A stretch of DNA of 64,000 nt from Ramlibacter aquaticus (GCF_015159745.1 NZ_JADDOJ010000003.1:45697-109696), one strand, 5' to 3'; positions 7,213-18,522 are shown, counted from the stretch's first letter. Numbers and translations are program-made. Notes: generated from the sequence alone by a model not told the origin.

Positions 7213-8012
7213 GCTGCGTCTCCCTCGCCCTTGGCGGGCGCGTTCGTGTGGCTGTGGCCCAGGTAGGCCTCGATCACCTTCTCGTTGCGCTGCACGTCGT
7301 AGGGCGTGCCCTCGGCGATCAGCTTGCCGTAGTCGAGCACGGTGACGCGGTCGCACAGGCCCATCACCAGCTTCACGTCGTGCTCGATCAACAGGATGGT
7401 GCGGTTGTCCTTGCGGATGCGGTCGATCAGCTCGCGCAGCATCACCTTCTCGGTGGCGTTCATGCCGGCGGCCGGCTCGTCCAGCGCGATCAGCTGCGGG
7501 TCGGTCGCCAGGGCGCGGGCGATCTCCAGGCGGCGCTGGTCGCCGTAGGACAGGGTGCGGGCCTTGTAGTCGGCGTACTTGGCGATGCCCACGTACTCGA
7601 GCAGTTCGCGGGCGCGCTCGGTGATCTGCCGCTCTTCCTCCTTGAAGCCGCCGGTGCGGAAGATCGCGCCCAGCAGCCCGGAGTGGGTGCGCACGTGGCG
7701 GCCCACCATCACGTTCTCCAGGGCGGTCATCTCGGCGAAGAGGCGGATGTTCTGGAAGGTGCGTGCGATGCCGGCGCGGGCGACCTCGTGCACCGCCGTC
7801 GGCTGGTAGGGCTTGCCGGCCAGCTCGAAGCTGCCCGAATCGGGCGTGTACAGGCCGGTGATGACGTTGAAGAAGGTGGTCTTGCCGGCGCCGTTGGGGC
7901 CGATCAGGCCGTAGACCTGGCCGCGCTCGATGGTGAGCCCGACGTCGGAGAGGGCCTGCAGGCCGCCGAATCGCTTGGAGATGCCCGCGACCTTGAGGAC
8001 GATGTCTGCCAT
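7209..8012 (-). CDS. livG: Branched-chain amino acid ABC transporter ATP-binding protein LivG
   Basis: 267 aa ABC ATPase with Walker A GPNGAGKTTFFN, signature LSYGDQRRLEIARAL (Tyr-Gly-Asp variant normal for LivG), Walker B LIALDEPAAGMN and the LivG C-terminal extension VIEAYLGHSH. Partner of LivF on the cytoplasmic face. It begins 16 nt after livM and overlaps livF by 4 nt. The ATG at complement 8010..8012 gives the usual MADIVLKVAGISKRFGG beginning. Confidence 0.96.
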   Translation of the reverse strand: MADIVLKVAGISKRFGGLQALSDVGLTIERGQVYGLIGPNGAGKTTFFNVITGLYTPDSGSFELAGKPYQPTAVHEVARAGIARTFQNIRLFAEMTALENVMVGRHVRTHSGLLGAIFRTGGFKEEERQITERARELLEYVGIAKYADYKARTLSYGDQRRLEIARALATDPQLIALDEPAAGMNATEKVMLRELIDRIRKDNRTILLIEHDVKLVMGLCDRVTVLDYGKLIAEGTPYDVQRNEKVIEAYLGHSHTNAPAKGEGDAA

Positions 8013-8028
8013 GGTGTGCGTCCTTCCT

Positions 8029-9117
8029 TCAGCGCGCCTGCTGCAGGGACTTGCCGTGCTCACGCGTGGGCCACAGGCCGCGCGGGCGCAGCAGCATGAC
8101 GATGATCATGGCCAGGGCGATCAGCAGCTGGCGCAGGATGGCGGCGTCCAGGCGGCCGTCGGTGATGGACTGCAGGTCGAACTGGCCGGAGACCCAGCGC
8201 AGCACCTCGGGCAGGGCCGACAGCAGCACCGCGCCCAGGATCACGCCCGGCAGGTGGCCGATGCCGCCCAGCACCACCATGGCGACGATCATCACCGACT
8301 CCATCAGGCTGAAGGACTCGGGCGAGACGAAGCCCTGGAAGGCCGCGAACATCGCGCCCGACACGCCGCCGAAGGTGGCGCCCATGCCGAAGGCCAGCAG
8401 CTTCATGTTGCGGGTGTTGATGCCCATGGCCTTGGCGGCGATCTCGTCCTCGCGGATGGCCATCCAGGCGCGGCCGATGCGGGAGACCTCCAGCCGGTGG
8501 CAGATCAGCACCGAGGCCAGCACCAGCAGCAGGAACAGGAAGTAGTAGTTGGTGACCGCGTTGATGGTGAAGCCGAAGAGCTCGTGCGGCTTGCCCAGGT
8601 TGAGGTTGAACACGTGGAAGGAATCGATCTGGCCGATGCCCTTGGGGCCGTTGGTGAGGTTCACCGGCGCGTCCAGGTTGTTCATGAACACGCGGATGAT
8701 CTCGCCGAAGCCCAGGGTGACGATGGCCAGGTAGTCGCCACGCAGCTTCAGCGTGGGCGCGCCCAGCAGGATGCCGAAGAGGCCGGCCAGCGCCGCCGCA
8801 GCCGGGATCACGATCCACAGCGGCAGGTGCAGCCCGTCGGGGAAGTAGGCCGCGATCCAGGGGAAGTTGTCGGTCAGGTGCGGCGAGGCCAGCAGCGCGT
8901 ACATGTAGGCGCCGATGGCGAAGAAGGCCACGTAGCCCAGGTCCAGCAGGCCGGCGAAGCCCACCACGATGTTCAGGCCCAGCGCGAGCAGCACGTACAG
9001 CAGCGCGAAGTCGGCGATGCGCACCCAGAAGTTGCCGGCGTCCTGCAGCAGCAGCGGCAGCACGACGAGGGCCACGGCGCCAGCGGCGTAGGCCAGGATC
9101 TTTTTCTGCTTGTCCAT
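8029..9117 (-). CDS. livM: Branched-chain amino acid ABC transporter permease LivM
   Basis: 362 aa integral membrane protein with about nine or ten hydrophobic helices. GLNIVVGFAGLLDLGYVAFF and GDYLAIVTLGFGEIIRV are the LivM family signatures, the latter near the ATPase-coupling loop. It pairs with LivH as the transmembrane channel. The C-terminus ends LLRPRGLWPTREHGKSLQQAR. It lies 10 nt after livH and 16 nt before livG. Confidence 0.95.
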   Translation of the reverse strand: MDKQKKILAYAAGAVALVVLPLLLQDAGNFWVRIADFALLYVLLALGLNIVVGFAGLLDLGYVAFFAIGAYMYALLASPHLTDNFPWIAAYFPDGLHLPLWIVIPAAAALAGLFGILLGAPTLKLRGDYLAIVTLGFGEIIRVFMNNLDAPVNLTNGPKGIGQIDSFHVFNLNLGKPHELFGFTINAVTNYYFLFLLLVLASVLICHRLEVSRIGRAWMAIREDEIAAKAMGINTRNMKLLAFGMGATFGGVSGAMFAAFQGFVSPESFSLMESVMIVAMVVLGGIGHLPGVILGAVLLSALPEVLRWVSGQFDLQSITDGRLDAAILRQLLIALAMIIVMLLRPRGLWPTREHGKSLQQAR

Positions 9118-9127
9118 GGTGGGTTCC

Positions 9128-10057
9128 TCAGGCGCGGTCGGCCACGCGCTCGCCCAGCAGGCCGGAGGGGCGCAGCGTGAGCATGATGATCAGCACGATG
9201 AAGGCGAAGATGTCGGCATAGTTGCTGCCCAGCACGCCACCGGTGAGCGCGCCGATGTAGCCCGAGCCGATGGACTCGATCAGCCCCAGCAGCAGGCCGC
9301 CGACCACCGCGCCGGCGAGGTTGCCGATGCCGCCGAACACCGCGGCGGTGAAGGCCTTGAGGCCGGGCAGGAAGCCCATGGTGTGCTGCACCGTGCCGTA
9401 GTTGGAGGCGTACATCACGCCGGCGATGGTGGCCAGCACCGCGCCGATGACGAAGGTGGCGGAGATGACCGTGTCGGGCTTCACGCCCATGAGCGCGGCC
9501 ACGCGCGGGTTCTCGGCGGTGGCCCGCATGGCGCGTCCCAGCCGGGTGTAGTTCACCAGGTACATCAGCGTGGCCAGCGAGACCGCGGTGAAGCCCAGGA
9601 TCATGATCTGCGTGGCGGTGATCACCGCGCCGCCGACCTGGTAGGGCACCGCGGGCAGCAGCGTCGGGTAAGCCTTGTAGTTCGGCTTGAAGATGATCAT
9701 CGCCAGCGTCTGCAGCAGGATGGACATGCCGATCGCGGTGATCAGGGGCGCGAGCTTCGGGCTGTTGCGCAGCGGCCGGTAGGCGACCTTCTCGATGACG
9801 AAGTTCAGGGTCGCGGCGACCACGCAGGACAGCACCAGCGAGATGGCCAGCACCAGCCAGCCGGGCAGGCCGGGCATCGCCTCCTGCATCTTGGTGATGA
9901 TCGCCCAGCTGGTGAGCGCGCCCACCATCAGCACCTCGCCATGGGCGAAGTTGATCAGGTTGATGATGCCGTACACCATGGTGTAGCCCAGGGCCACCAA
10001 GGCATACATGCTGCCCAGGACCAGACCGTTGATGATCTGTTGCAGCAGAATTTCCAT
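9128..10057 (-). CDS. livH: Branched-chain amino acid ABC transporter permease LivH
   Basis: 309 aa membrane permease starting MEILLQQIINGLVLGSMYAL. MVYGIINLINFAHGEVLMVG and VFGGIGNLAGAVVGGLLLG are LivH hallmarks. It is the first gene of the cassette and follows a strong terminator. The periplasmic binding protein (LivJ/K type) that normally completes the transporter is not next to it and not in this window, so specificity cannot be judged. Confidence 0.95.
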   Translation of the reverse strand: MEILLQQIINGLVLGSMYALVALGYTMVYGIINLINFAHGEVLMVGALTSWAIITKMQEAMPGLPGWLVLAISLVLSCVVAATLNFVIEKVAYRPLRNSPKLAPLITAIGMSILLQTLAMIIFKPNYKAYPTLLPAVPYQVGGAVITATQIMILGFTAVSLATLMYLVNYTRLGRAMRATAENPRVAALMGVKPDTVISATFVIGAVLATIAGVMYASNYGTVQHTMGFLPGLKAFTAAVFGGIGNLAGAVVGGLLLGLIESIGSGYIGALTGGVLGSNYADIFAFIVLIIMLTLRPSGLLGERVADRA

Positions 10058-10098
10058 AAGGTCTCTCGCTCCGTGTTCTTGTGGAACATCCAACTAGC

Positions 10099-10131
10099 AA
10101 AAAACCCGCCAGTGAGTACTTCGGCGGGTTT
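10099..10131 (-). terminator. Rho-independent terminator after rarA
   Basis: A 9-bp stem (10102-10110 with 10123-10131, core CCCGCC/GGCGGG) and a 12-nt loop. On the minus strand it is followed by a T6 run (A at 10099-10104). It ends the lolA-rarA transcript before livH begins. On the plus strand only three T follow, so it is mainly one-directional. Confidence 0.85.
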
Positions 10132-10230
10132 AGCGCCCGGGATTGTAGCCAAGCGTAGCGGGGGCTCTGCCGGGGGGGTCGCCGGGTTTACCCGCGCGCA
10201 CGGGCATTCGAGCCCGGCCATTAGCCCAGC

Positions 10231-11538
10231 TTATGACCTGACCTGTTCGTTCAGGCGACGCAATTCGCGCAGGCGTTCGGCGATGCGGATTTCCAGGCCG
10301 CGTTCCACCGGGCGGTAGAAGCCGGGCGCGGCCATGCCCTCGGGCAGGTAGCGCTCGCCCGCGGCGAAGCCGCCCTCCTCGTCGTGCGCGTAGCGGTAGC
10401 CCTTGCCGTAGTCGAGGTCCTTCATGAGGCGGGTGGGCGCGTTGCGCAGGTGCATGGGCACGGGCCGGGTGCCGTCCTTCTTCACGAAGGCGCGGGCCTC
10501 GTTGTAGGCGGCGTACACGGCGTTCGACTTGGGCGCGATGGCCAGGTAGACCGTGCACTCGGCCAGCGCGAGTTCGCCCTCGGGCGAGCCCAGCCGCTCG
10601 TAGACCTCGCTCGCGTCCAGCGCCAGGCGCAGCGCGCGTGGGTCGGCCAGGCCGATGTCCTCGGCGGCCATGCGCACCAGGCGGCGCGCCATGTAGCGCG
10701 GGTCGGCGCCGCCGTCGAGCATGCGCACCAGCCAGTAGAGCGCGGCGTCGGGGTCCGAGCCGCGCACCGACTTGTGCAGCGCGCTGATGGTGTCGTAGAA
10801 CTGCTCGCCGCCCTTGTCGTAGCGGCGCATGCGCTCGCCCAGCACCTTGAGCAGCCAGGCGTCGGTGATCGTCGCCACCTGCTCCTTCTCGGCGGCGACG
10901 CCCAGGGTCTCCAGCGTGTTGAGCAGGCGGCGCGCATCGCCGTCGGCGTAGGCCACCAGCCGCTCCAGGGCCGCCGCCTCCAGGGGCGGCACCCCGCCCA
11001 CCGCCTCGGCGCGGGCGGCGATCTGGCGCAGGTCCTCTTCCGACAGCGGCTGCAGCACGTAGACCGCGGCCCGCGAGAGCAGCGCCGAGTTCACCTCGAA
11101 GGACGGGTTCTCGGTGGTCGCGCCGATGAAGGTGAAGAGGCCGGACTCCACGTGCGGCAGGAAGGCGTCCTGCTGGCTCTTGTTGAAGCGGTGCACCTCG
11201 TCGACGAAGACGATGGTGCGGCGCCCGCCGCCGGCGGCGCGCTCCAGCGGCGTGCCCAGCGCGGCCTGCGCCTGCTCCACCGCCTCGCGGATGTCCTTCA
11301 CGCCGCCCAGCACCGCGCTGATGGTGATGAACTGCGCGTCGAAGGCGTCCGCCATGAGGCGGGCGATGGTGGTCTTGCCCGTGCCCGGCGGTCCCCAGAG
11401 GATGCAGCTGTGCGGTCGCCCCGACTCGAAGGCGATGCGCAGCGGCATGCCCTCGCCAAGAAGGTGCTGCTGGCCGATCACGTCGCCCAGGCTGCGCGGG
11501 CGCAGCCGCTCCGCCAGCGGGACGTGCGCGCCGCTCAC
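10231..11538 (-). CDS. rarA: Replication-associated recombination protein A (RarA/MgsA AAA+ ATPase)
   Basis: 435 aa. Walker A GPPGTGKTTIARL, Walker B VFVDEVHRFNKSQQDAFLPH and sensor GATTENPSFEVNSALLSR are diagnostic of RarA/WRNIP1, and the C-terminal half carries the tetramerisation region with NLPTRL-like NAPTRLMKDLDYGKGYRYAHDE. It acts at stalled replication forks with SSB. The start is a GTG (complement 11536..11538) overlapping the lolA stop in a GTGA arrangement, giving the usual VSGAHVPLAERLRPRSL beginning. The lolA-rarA order is common in Burkholderiales. Confidence 0.95.
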   Translation of the reverse strand: MSGAHVPLAERLRPRSLGDVIGQQHLLGEGMPLRIAFESGRPHSCILWGPPGTGKTTIARLMADAFDAQFITISAVLGGVKDIREAVEQAQAALGTPLERAAGGGRRTIVFVDEVHRFNKSQQDAFLPHVESGLFTFIGATTENPSFEVNSALLSRAAVYVLQPLSEEDLRQIAARAEAVGGVPPLEAAALERLVAYADGDARRLLNTLETLGVAAEKEQVATITDAWLLKVLGERMRRYDKGGEQFYDTISALHKSVRGSDPDAALYWLVRMLDGGADPRYMARRLVRMAAEDIGLADPRALRLALDASEVYERLGSPEGELALAECTVYLAIAPKSNAVYAAYNEARAFVKKDGTRPVPMHLRNAPTRLMKDLDYGKGYRYAHDEEGGFAAGERYLPEGMAAPGFYRPVERGLEIRIAERLRELRRLNEQVRS

Positions 11539-12176
11539 TGGCGCAGCACCGCGGCGCCCTGCGGCGGCTTGAACTGGAAGCGGGCCGCGGGCACGCCGGC
11601 GTTCAGCGCCATGTGCTCGAAGCTGAGCACGGAGCGCTGGCCGAAGCTGTCGTCGATCTCCAGCTGCGCGAGCGCATCGCCCTTGAAGCCGGCGCGCAGG
11701 GCGCGCAGCTGGCCGTCGCTGGCGCGCGGGGTGGCGCGCACCCAGTCCAGCCCGTCCTTGCTGCCGTCGTCGCTGAGCTCGAAGTCGCGCTTGAGCGTGG
11801 CCAGGTCGGCGGCGGAGGCGATCAGCGCGGCGGGCGTGGAGCCCAGCACCGCGGCCTGCTTGCGGGCGGTGACCTGGTTCAGGTCGGCGTCGTAGAGCCA
11901 CAGCGTCTCGCCGTCGGCCACGATGCTCTGCTCGAAGGGCTTGCGGTAGTCGAAACGGAAGCGGTTGGGGCGGGAGAACTCGAAGCTGCCGCTGGAGGTC
12001 TTGGGGCGCTGGGCCTGGCCGTTGCGCGGGGGCGGCGTCACCACCTGGGTGAACTCGGCGTGGCCGGACTTCGCGGTCTTGACGAAGGCCTCGAGGCTGG
12101 ACAGGCCGTCGGCGTGCGCCGCCAGCGCGAAGGCGCCCAGAAGCAGCGCCGCCAGGCACGTGGGAATGCGTTTCAT
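11535..12176 (-). CDS. lolA: Outer-membrane lipoprotein carrier protein LolA
   Basis: 213 aa with a signal peptide ([20 protein letters not shown], cleavage near HADG). FTQVV, GSFEFSRPNRFRFDYRKPFEQ and WLYDADLNQVTARK are characteristic of LolA, the periplasmic chaperone that carries lipoproteins from LolCDE to LolB. Forms an overlapping pair with rarA. lolD and lolC/E are about 34 kb away at 46-48 kb. Confidence 0.95.
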   Translation of the reverse strand: MKRIPTCLAALLLGAFALAAHADGLSSLEAFVKTAKSGHAEFTQVVTPPPRNGQAQRPKTSSGSFEFSRPNRFRFDYRKPFEQSIVADGETLWLYDADLNQVTARKQAAVLGSTPAALIASAADLATLKRDFELSDDGSKDGLDWVRATPRASDGQLRALRAGFKGDALAQLEIDDSFGQRSVLSFEHMALNAGVPAARFQFKPPQGAAVLRQ

Positions 12177-12216
12177 GCGGCTATTCTGGCACCGCGGGCG
12201 CGGCCGTGGCGCCGCC

Positions 12217-14544
12217 TCACTCGTTGCGGCTGGGCACCAGGATCTCGCGCTGCCCCTGGCCGTTCATGGCGCTCACCAGGCCGGCGTTCTCCATGTCCTC
12301 GACCAGGCGCGCGGCGCGGTTGTAGCCGATCTTCAGGTGCCGCTGGACCAGCGAGATGCTGGCCTTGCGGTTCTTCAGCACCACCTCCACGGCCTGGTCG
12401 TACATGGGGTCCTTCTCGCCGGAGGGCCCGCCCTCGCCGGCCGGGCCGCCCTCGTCGTCCACGGTGCCGCCCTCCAGCACGCCCTCGATGTAGTTGGGCT
12501 CGCCGCCCTGCTCCTTCAGGTAGGCGACCACGCGGTGCACCTCCTCGTCGGTGACGAAGGCGCCGTGCACGCGCACCGGGAAGCCCGTGCCGCTGGCCAT
12601 GTAGAGCATGTCGCCCATGCCCAGCAGGGCCTCGGCGCCCATCTGGTCGAGGATGGTGCGGCTGTCGATCTTGCTGGAGACCTGGAAGGCGATGCGGGTC
12701 GGGATGTTGGCCTTGATGAGGCCGGTGATCACGTCCACGCTGGGCCGCTGCGTCGCCAGGATGAGGTGGATGCCGGCCGCACGCGCCTTCTGCGCCAGGC
12801 GGGCGATCAGCTCCTCGATCTTCTTGCCCACCACCATCATCAGGTCGGCCAGCTCGTCGATCACCACCACGATGTGGGGCAGCCGGTCCAGCGGCTCGGG
12901 CTGCTCGGGCGTGAGGCTGAAGGGGTTGTAGATGAACTCGCCCCGGACCTTGGCCTCGTCGATCTTGTGGTTGTAGCCGGCCAGGTTGCGCACGCCCAGC
13001 TTGCTCATCAGCTTGTAGCGCCGCTCCATCTCGGCCACGCACCAGTTCAGGCCGTTCGCGGCCTGGCGCATGTCGGTCACCACCGGCGCCAGCAGGTGCG
13101 GGATGCCCTCGTAGACCGACATCTCCAGCATCTTGGGGTCGATCATCAGCAGGCGCACGTCGCGCGCCTCGGCCTTGTAGAGCAGCGACAGGATCATCGC
13201 GTTGATGCCCACCGACTTGCCCGAGCCGGTGGTGCCGGCCACCAGCACGTGCGGCATCTTGGCCAGGTCGGCGACCACCGGGTTGCCGATGATGTCCTTG
13301 CCCAGGCCGATGGTCAGCATGGACTTGGCCTCGTTGTAGACCTGCGAGCCCAGGATCTCGGACAGCCGGATCGACTGCCGCTTGGCGTTGGGCAGCTCCA
13401 GCGCCATGTAGTTCTTGCCGGGGATGGTCTCGATCACGCGGATGGAGACCAGCGAGAGCGAGCGCGCCAGGTCCTTGGCGAGGTTGACGACCTGCGAGCC
13501 CTTCACGCCGGTGGCCGGCTCGATCTCGTAGCGCGTGATCACCGGGCCCGGCTGGGCCAGCACCACCCGCACCTCGACGCCGAAATCCTTCAGCTTCTTC
13601 TCGATCAGGCGGCTGGTCATCTCCAGCGTCTCGGGCGGCACGGTTTCCTGGCGCACCTGGGCGCCGTCCAGCAGGTCGACCTGCGGCAGCTTGGAATCGG
13701 GCAGCTCCTTGAAGAGCGGCTTCTGGCGCTCCTTGGCCACGCGTTCGCTGCGCGGCACCTCGGCCAGGGTGGGCTCGATCAGCACCGGCGCCGGGTGGTG
13801 CTCGGCGATCTCGATGCGTTCCTCGACCACCACCTCCTCGCGCTCGCGGGCGGCGGCCTGGCCCAGCGCGATGTCCTGCGCGGCCTCGCGCTTCTCGCGG
13901 CGGGATTCGAAGAAGGCGTCGATGCGCGCGCCCAGGCGTTCGGCGGCCTGGCCCCAGGAGAAGCGGAAGACCAGCGAGGCGCTGACCACCGCGATCGCGA
14001 CGGCCAGCAGCCCGGCGCCGTTGAAGCCCAGCCAGCGCACCGAGGCCGGCCCCACCAGCCAGCCCAGCGCACCGCCGGCATGGTCGGGCAGGTGGCCCTC
14101 GAAGCGGTACAGGCGCGCCCATTCGAGCGCGCAGCTCGCGGCCAGCAGCAGCAGCAGCCCGAGCCAGAAGGCGGTGCGGCTGTTCAGGAAGCCGGGCTCT
14201 CGGGCCGGCAGGTCGGCGCGCATCCAGTGCGCCAGCGCCGTCAGCCAGGCGCGCACGCCGGCGGCCACGCACCACCAGGCCGAGTAGCCGAGCACGAAGT
14301 AGCTGGCGTCGGCCAGCCAGGCGCCCAGGCGGCCGCCCCAGTTGCGCGGCGCGAGGCCTGCGCCAGAGGTGGAGAAGGCGGCGTCCTGCTGGGAGTAGCT
14401 CAGCAGGGCCAGCATCCAGAACACCAGGGCGGCGGCGCCGAGCACCAGCGCGAATTCCTGGGCATAGCGGGCGGCGCCCTGGCGCGGCGCAGAAGCGCCC
14501 CGTGCCGGGGCCGCGTCGGAGAGGGTGTGGAGCGAATACGTCAT
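12217..14544 (-). CDS. ftsK: DNA translocase FtsK
   Basis: 775 aa. The N-terminal third has about four membrane helices (roughly 32-52, 82-103, 124-142, 172-193). After a short charged linker (200-300) comes the motor: Walker [10 protein letters not shown] (436-444), Walker [15 protein letters not shown] and [20 protein letters not shown]. The last 65 residues are the winged-helix gamma domain ([20 protein letters not shown], then [18 protein letters not shown]) that reads KOPS sites. It pumps chromosomes to dif at the septum and activates XerCD. The linker is short, giving a length near the common 770-aa form. Confidence 0.97.
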   Translation of the reverse strand: MTYSLHTLSDAAPARGASAPRQGAARYAQEFALVLGAAALVFWMLALLSYSQQDAAFSTSGAGLAPRNWGGRLGAWLADASYFVLGYSAWWCVAAGVRAWLTALAHWMRADLPAREPGFLNSRTAFWLGLLLLLAASCALEWARLYRFEGHLPDHAGGALGWLVGPASVRWLGFNGAGLLAVAIAVVSASLVFRFSWGQAAERLGARIDAFFESRREKREAAQDIALGQAAAREREEVVVEERIEIAEHHPAPVLIEPTLAEVPRSERVAKERQKPLFKELPDSKLPQVDLLDGAQVRQETVPPETLEMTSRLIEKKLKDFGVEVRVVLAQPGPVITRYEIEPATGVKGSQVVNLAKDLARSLSLVSIRVIETIPGKNYMALELPNAKRQSIRLSEILGSQVYNEAKSMLTIGLGKDIIGNPVVADLAKMPHVLVAGTTGSGKSVGINAMILSLLYKAEARDVRLLMIDPKMLEMSVYEGIPHLLAPVVTDMRQAANGLNWCVAEMERRYKLMSKLGVRNLAGYNHKIDEAKVRGEFIYNPFSLTPEQPEPLDRLPHIVVVIDELADLMMVVGKKIEELIARLAQKARAAGIHLILATQRPSVDVITGLIKANIPTRIAFQVSSKIDSRTILDQMGAEALLGMGDMLYMASGTGFPVRVHGAFVTDEEVHRVVAYLKEQGGEPNYIEGVLEGGTVDDEGGPAGEGGPSGEKDPMYDQAVEVVLKNRKASISLVQRHLKIGYNRAARLVEDMENAGLVSAMNGQGQREILVPSRNE

Positions 14545-14599
14545 GCGCCCGCGGAGCTTACCCCAGCGCGCACCGCGCTCCCAGCGGAAAAGCGGGCCG

Positions 14600-16388
<1,789 letters not shown>

Positions 16389-16465
16389 GGGCCCTTTTCG
16401 CCGGCGGGGATGCCCTGCCGGCGGCGCTGCCTTGCAGGCGGCTGGTGCCTCCAAGCCAGCCAGGC

Positions 16466-16580
16466 TATAATCGCAGGCTTGGCCCTGAAATCCAGGGCAA
16501 CCATGGGTTACCGCCACCCTTCTGGCGAGGTGAGGCTCCCACGTCAGTGGCGGCCGTTTGTAGAAATCTGGAGTGCTTCC
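16466..16580 (+). promoter_or_regulatory. Promoter -10 and structured leader of rpmB-rpmG
   Basis: TATAAT (16466-16471) is a perfect -10 hexamer; no good -35 is visible at the right distance. The roughly 100-nt leader that follows contains a hairpin GCCCTG/CAGGGC (16482-16487 with 16493-16498) and a second, CGCCA/TGGCG (16512-16516 with 16523-16527). A weak GGAG lies before the ATG. Ribosomal-protein leaders often bind their own product, but that role is only inferred. Confidence 0.5.
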
Positions 16581-16814
16581 ATGGCACGCGTCTGCGACGT
16601 CACGGGCAAGGGCCCGATGGTCGGGAACAACGTTTCCCACGCCAACAACAAAACCAAGCGCCGGTTCATGCCGAACCTGCAATACCGCCGTTTCTGGGTC
16701 GAGACCGAGAACCGCTGGGTCCGCCTTCGCGTGTCGAGCGCGGCCCTGCGCCTGATCGACAAGAACGGCATCGACAGCGTGCTGGCGGACCTGCGTGCCC
16801 GCGGCCAGGCCTAA
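16581..16814 (+). CDS. rpmB: 50S ribosomal protein L28
   Basis: 77 aa, [20 protein letters not shown] to [13 protein letters not shown], a full-length bacterial L28. Only one Cys (Cys5), so it is the zinc-free form. Co-transcribed with rpmG, which starts 15 nt later. Confidence 0.98.
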   Translation: MARVCDVTGKGPMVGNNVSHANNKTKRRFMPNLQYRRFWVETENRWVRLRVSSAALRLIDKNGIDSVLADLRARGQA

Positions 16815-16829
16815 TCAAGGAGCACCGAC

Positions 16830-17000
16830 ATGGCTAGCAAAGGCGGACGCGAAAAGATCAAGCTGGAATCCACTGCGGGTACCGGCCACTTCTACACCAC
16901 CAGCAAGAACAAGAAGACGATGCCTGAAAAGATGTCGATCATGAAGTTCGACCCCAAGGCTCGCAAGCACGTCGAGTACAAGGAAATGAAGCTGAAGTAA
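16830..17000 (+). CDS. rpmG: 50S ribosomal protein L33
   Basis: 56 aa, [20 protein letters not shown] to YKEMKLK. It matches the bacterial L33 without the zinc-binding cysteines. AAGGAG lies 7 nt before the ATG. It is followed 21 nt later by a strong terminator that closes the rpmB-rpmG operon. Confidence 0.98.
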   Translation: MASKGGREKIKLESTAGTGHFYTTSKNKKTMPEKMSIMKFDPKARKHVEYKEMKLK

Positions 17001-17021
17001 TTCAGCCTGCTTCCCACGAAC

Positions 17022-17046
17022 AAAGCCCCGCGTCGCGGGGCTTTTT
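17022..17046 (+). terminator. Rho-independent terminator after rpmG
   Basis: Near-perfect hairpin with arms AAAGCCCCGCG (17022-17032) and CGCGGGGCTTT (17034-17044) running into TTTTT. Positioned 21 nt after the L33 stop. Confidence 0.93.
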
Positions 17047-17106
17047 CTTTGGCGGGGTCACGAGCGCCACCGGCAAGCGCTGGCCGCAGGCAAGAGCGCC
17101 AGCCGT

Positions 17107-17173
17107 CGGCGACACCGCTCGCCGACGACCATGGAGCGCCAGACAACGGCGAAACCCCTCGCCGACGCCCATG
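17107..17173. repeat. Two imperfect 27-bp direct repeats between terminators
   Basis: Positions 17107-17133 and 17147-17173 match at 24 of 27 positions (differences at repeat positions 7, 11 and 22), 40 bp apart. Each copy contains the sub-motif CTCGCCGACG and ends in CCATG. The first copy also has a self-complementary GTCGGCGA...TCGCCGAC. They fill the gap between the rpmG and desaturase terminators and contain no convincing gene. Confidence 0.6.
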
Positions 17174-17174
17174 A

Positions 17175-17202
17175 AAAAAGCCCCGCACAGCGGGGCTTTT
17201 TC
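17175..17202 (-). terminator. Bidirectional terminator after the desaturase gene
   Basis: GCCCCGC (17181-17187) and GCGGGGC (17191-17197) around an ACA loop, flanked by A6 on the left and T5 on the right. It works from both strands and lies 21 nt beyond the minus-strand desaturase stop. Confidence 0.92.
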
Positions 17203-17222
17203 GAAGGAGCGGGACGCCTTCG

Positions 17223-18437
17223 TCAGGCGCGCGCGGCCCGCAGGCGCAGCGAGATCTGCTGCAGCTGGGCGATGCCGCTTTCTTCGGCGCGGCGGCACCA
17301 GCCCTGCAGGTCGGCGGCCAGTTGCTCGCGGCTGTGCGAGGTGTTCATCCACATCTGGCGCAGCTCTTCGCGCATGGTGACCATCTTGTCCAGCACCGGG
17401 TGCTGGGCACGGGCCTGCGCCAGCTGAGGCACGGCCTCGGCCGGCACGCGGTCGGCGTCACGCGGCAGCCAGCGCTTGGCGGCCTTGAGCAGGGACAGGT
17501 CGGCGGGCTTGCCCTGCACCTTCTCGATCTCGGCCTTGCAGGCACGGCGCAGTTCGCGCGCATAGCCGGCCATCACCTCGTAGCGGTTGGCGATGAGCGC
17601 CTCCAGCGTCTTCTCGTCGGCCACGGGCTGCACCTCGCCCAGGCGCAGCTTGGGCGGCACCTTGCGCACCTTGGCCCAGCCCAGGCGCTCGAACATGCGG
17701 ATGTACATCCAGCCGATGTCGAACTCGTACTTCTTGACCGAGAACTTGGCCGAGGTCGGGTAGGTGTGGTGGTTGTTGTGCAGCTCTTCGCCGCCGATGA
17801 TGATGCCCCAGGGCGACACGTTGGTGCTCGCGTCCGGCGCCTCGAAGTTGCGGTAGCCCCAGTAGTGGCCGATGCCGTTGATGATGCCGGCCGCGGTGAT
17901 CGGGATCCACAGCATCTGCACCGCCCACACCGTGGCGCCCAGCGCGCCGAAGAGCGCCAGGTCGAGGATGAGCATCAGGCCCACGCCCTGCCACGAGTAG
18001 CGGGTGTACAGGTTGCGCTCGATCCAGTCGTTGGGCGTGCCGTGGCCGAATTTGGCCATGGTGTCCTGGTTCTTGGCCTCGGCGCGGTACAGCTCGGCGC
18101 CACGCCACAGCACGGTCTCGATGCCGCGCGTCTGCGGGCTGTGCGGATCGTCCGGCGTCTCGCACTTGGCGTGGTGCTTGCGGTGGATCGCGACCCACTC
18201 CTTGGTGACCATGCCCGTGCCCAGCCACAGCCAGAAGCGGAAGAAGTGCGAGGGAATGGGGCCCAGGTCCATCGCACGGTGCGCCTGGGTGCGGTGCAGG
18301 AAGATCGTGACGGCCGCGATGGTGATGTGGGTGGTCACCAGGGTGTAGAGCACGACCTGCCACCAGCTCAGGTGCCAGAGGCCGTTGGCCAGCCAGGTCA
18401 CCGCGGCGTCCAGCACAGGCCAGTCAGGAAGCATCAT
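17223..18437 (-). CDS. Membrane fatty acid desaturase (delta-9 acyl-CoA/acyl-lipid type)
   Basis: 404 aa. Three histidine boxes are intact: HRTQAH (48-53), HRKHH (85-89) and HNNHH (220-224), which bind the di-iron centre. Hydrophobic helices flank them (about 26-46, 63-76, 152-170, 174-190). It should insert a cis double bond into saturated acyl chains, adjusting membrane fluidity. The C-terminal 130 residues form a charged helical extension beyond the usual stearoyl-CoA desaturase core. The ATG chosen (complement 18435..18437) is preceded by AAGAGAGA; a longer reading to 18500 lacks support. Such genes are often temperature- or DesT-regulated, but no operator is evident. Confidence 0.9.
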   Translation of the reverse strand: MMLPDWPVLDAAVTWLANGLWHLSWWQVVLYTLVTTHITIAAVTIFLHRTQAHRAMDLGPIPSHFFRFWLWLGTGMVTKEWVAIHRKHHAKCETPDDPHSPQTRGIETVLWRGAELYRAEAKNQDTMAKFGHGTPNDWIERNLYTRYSWQGVGLMLILDLALFGALGATVWAVQMLWIPITAAGIINGIGHYWGYRNFEAPDASTNVSPWGIIIGGEELHNNHHTYPTSAKFSVKKYEFDIGWMYIRMFERLGWAKVRKVPPKLRLGEVQPVADEKTLEALIANRYEVMAGYARELRRACKAEIEKVQGKPADLSLLKAAKRWLPRDADRVPAEAVPQLAQARAQHPVLDKMVTMREELRQMWMNTSHSREQLAADLQGWCRRAEESGIAQLQQISLRLRAARA

Positions 18438-18522
18438 CAGGAAATATCTCTCTTTTCCAATTGCAGAACGGCCGGGACGAGACTCGCCCCAGCCAAACAC
18501 TGATTTTAGGGCGGGGCCCGTG

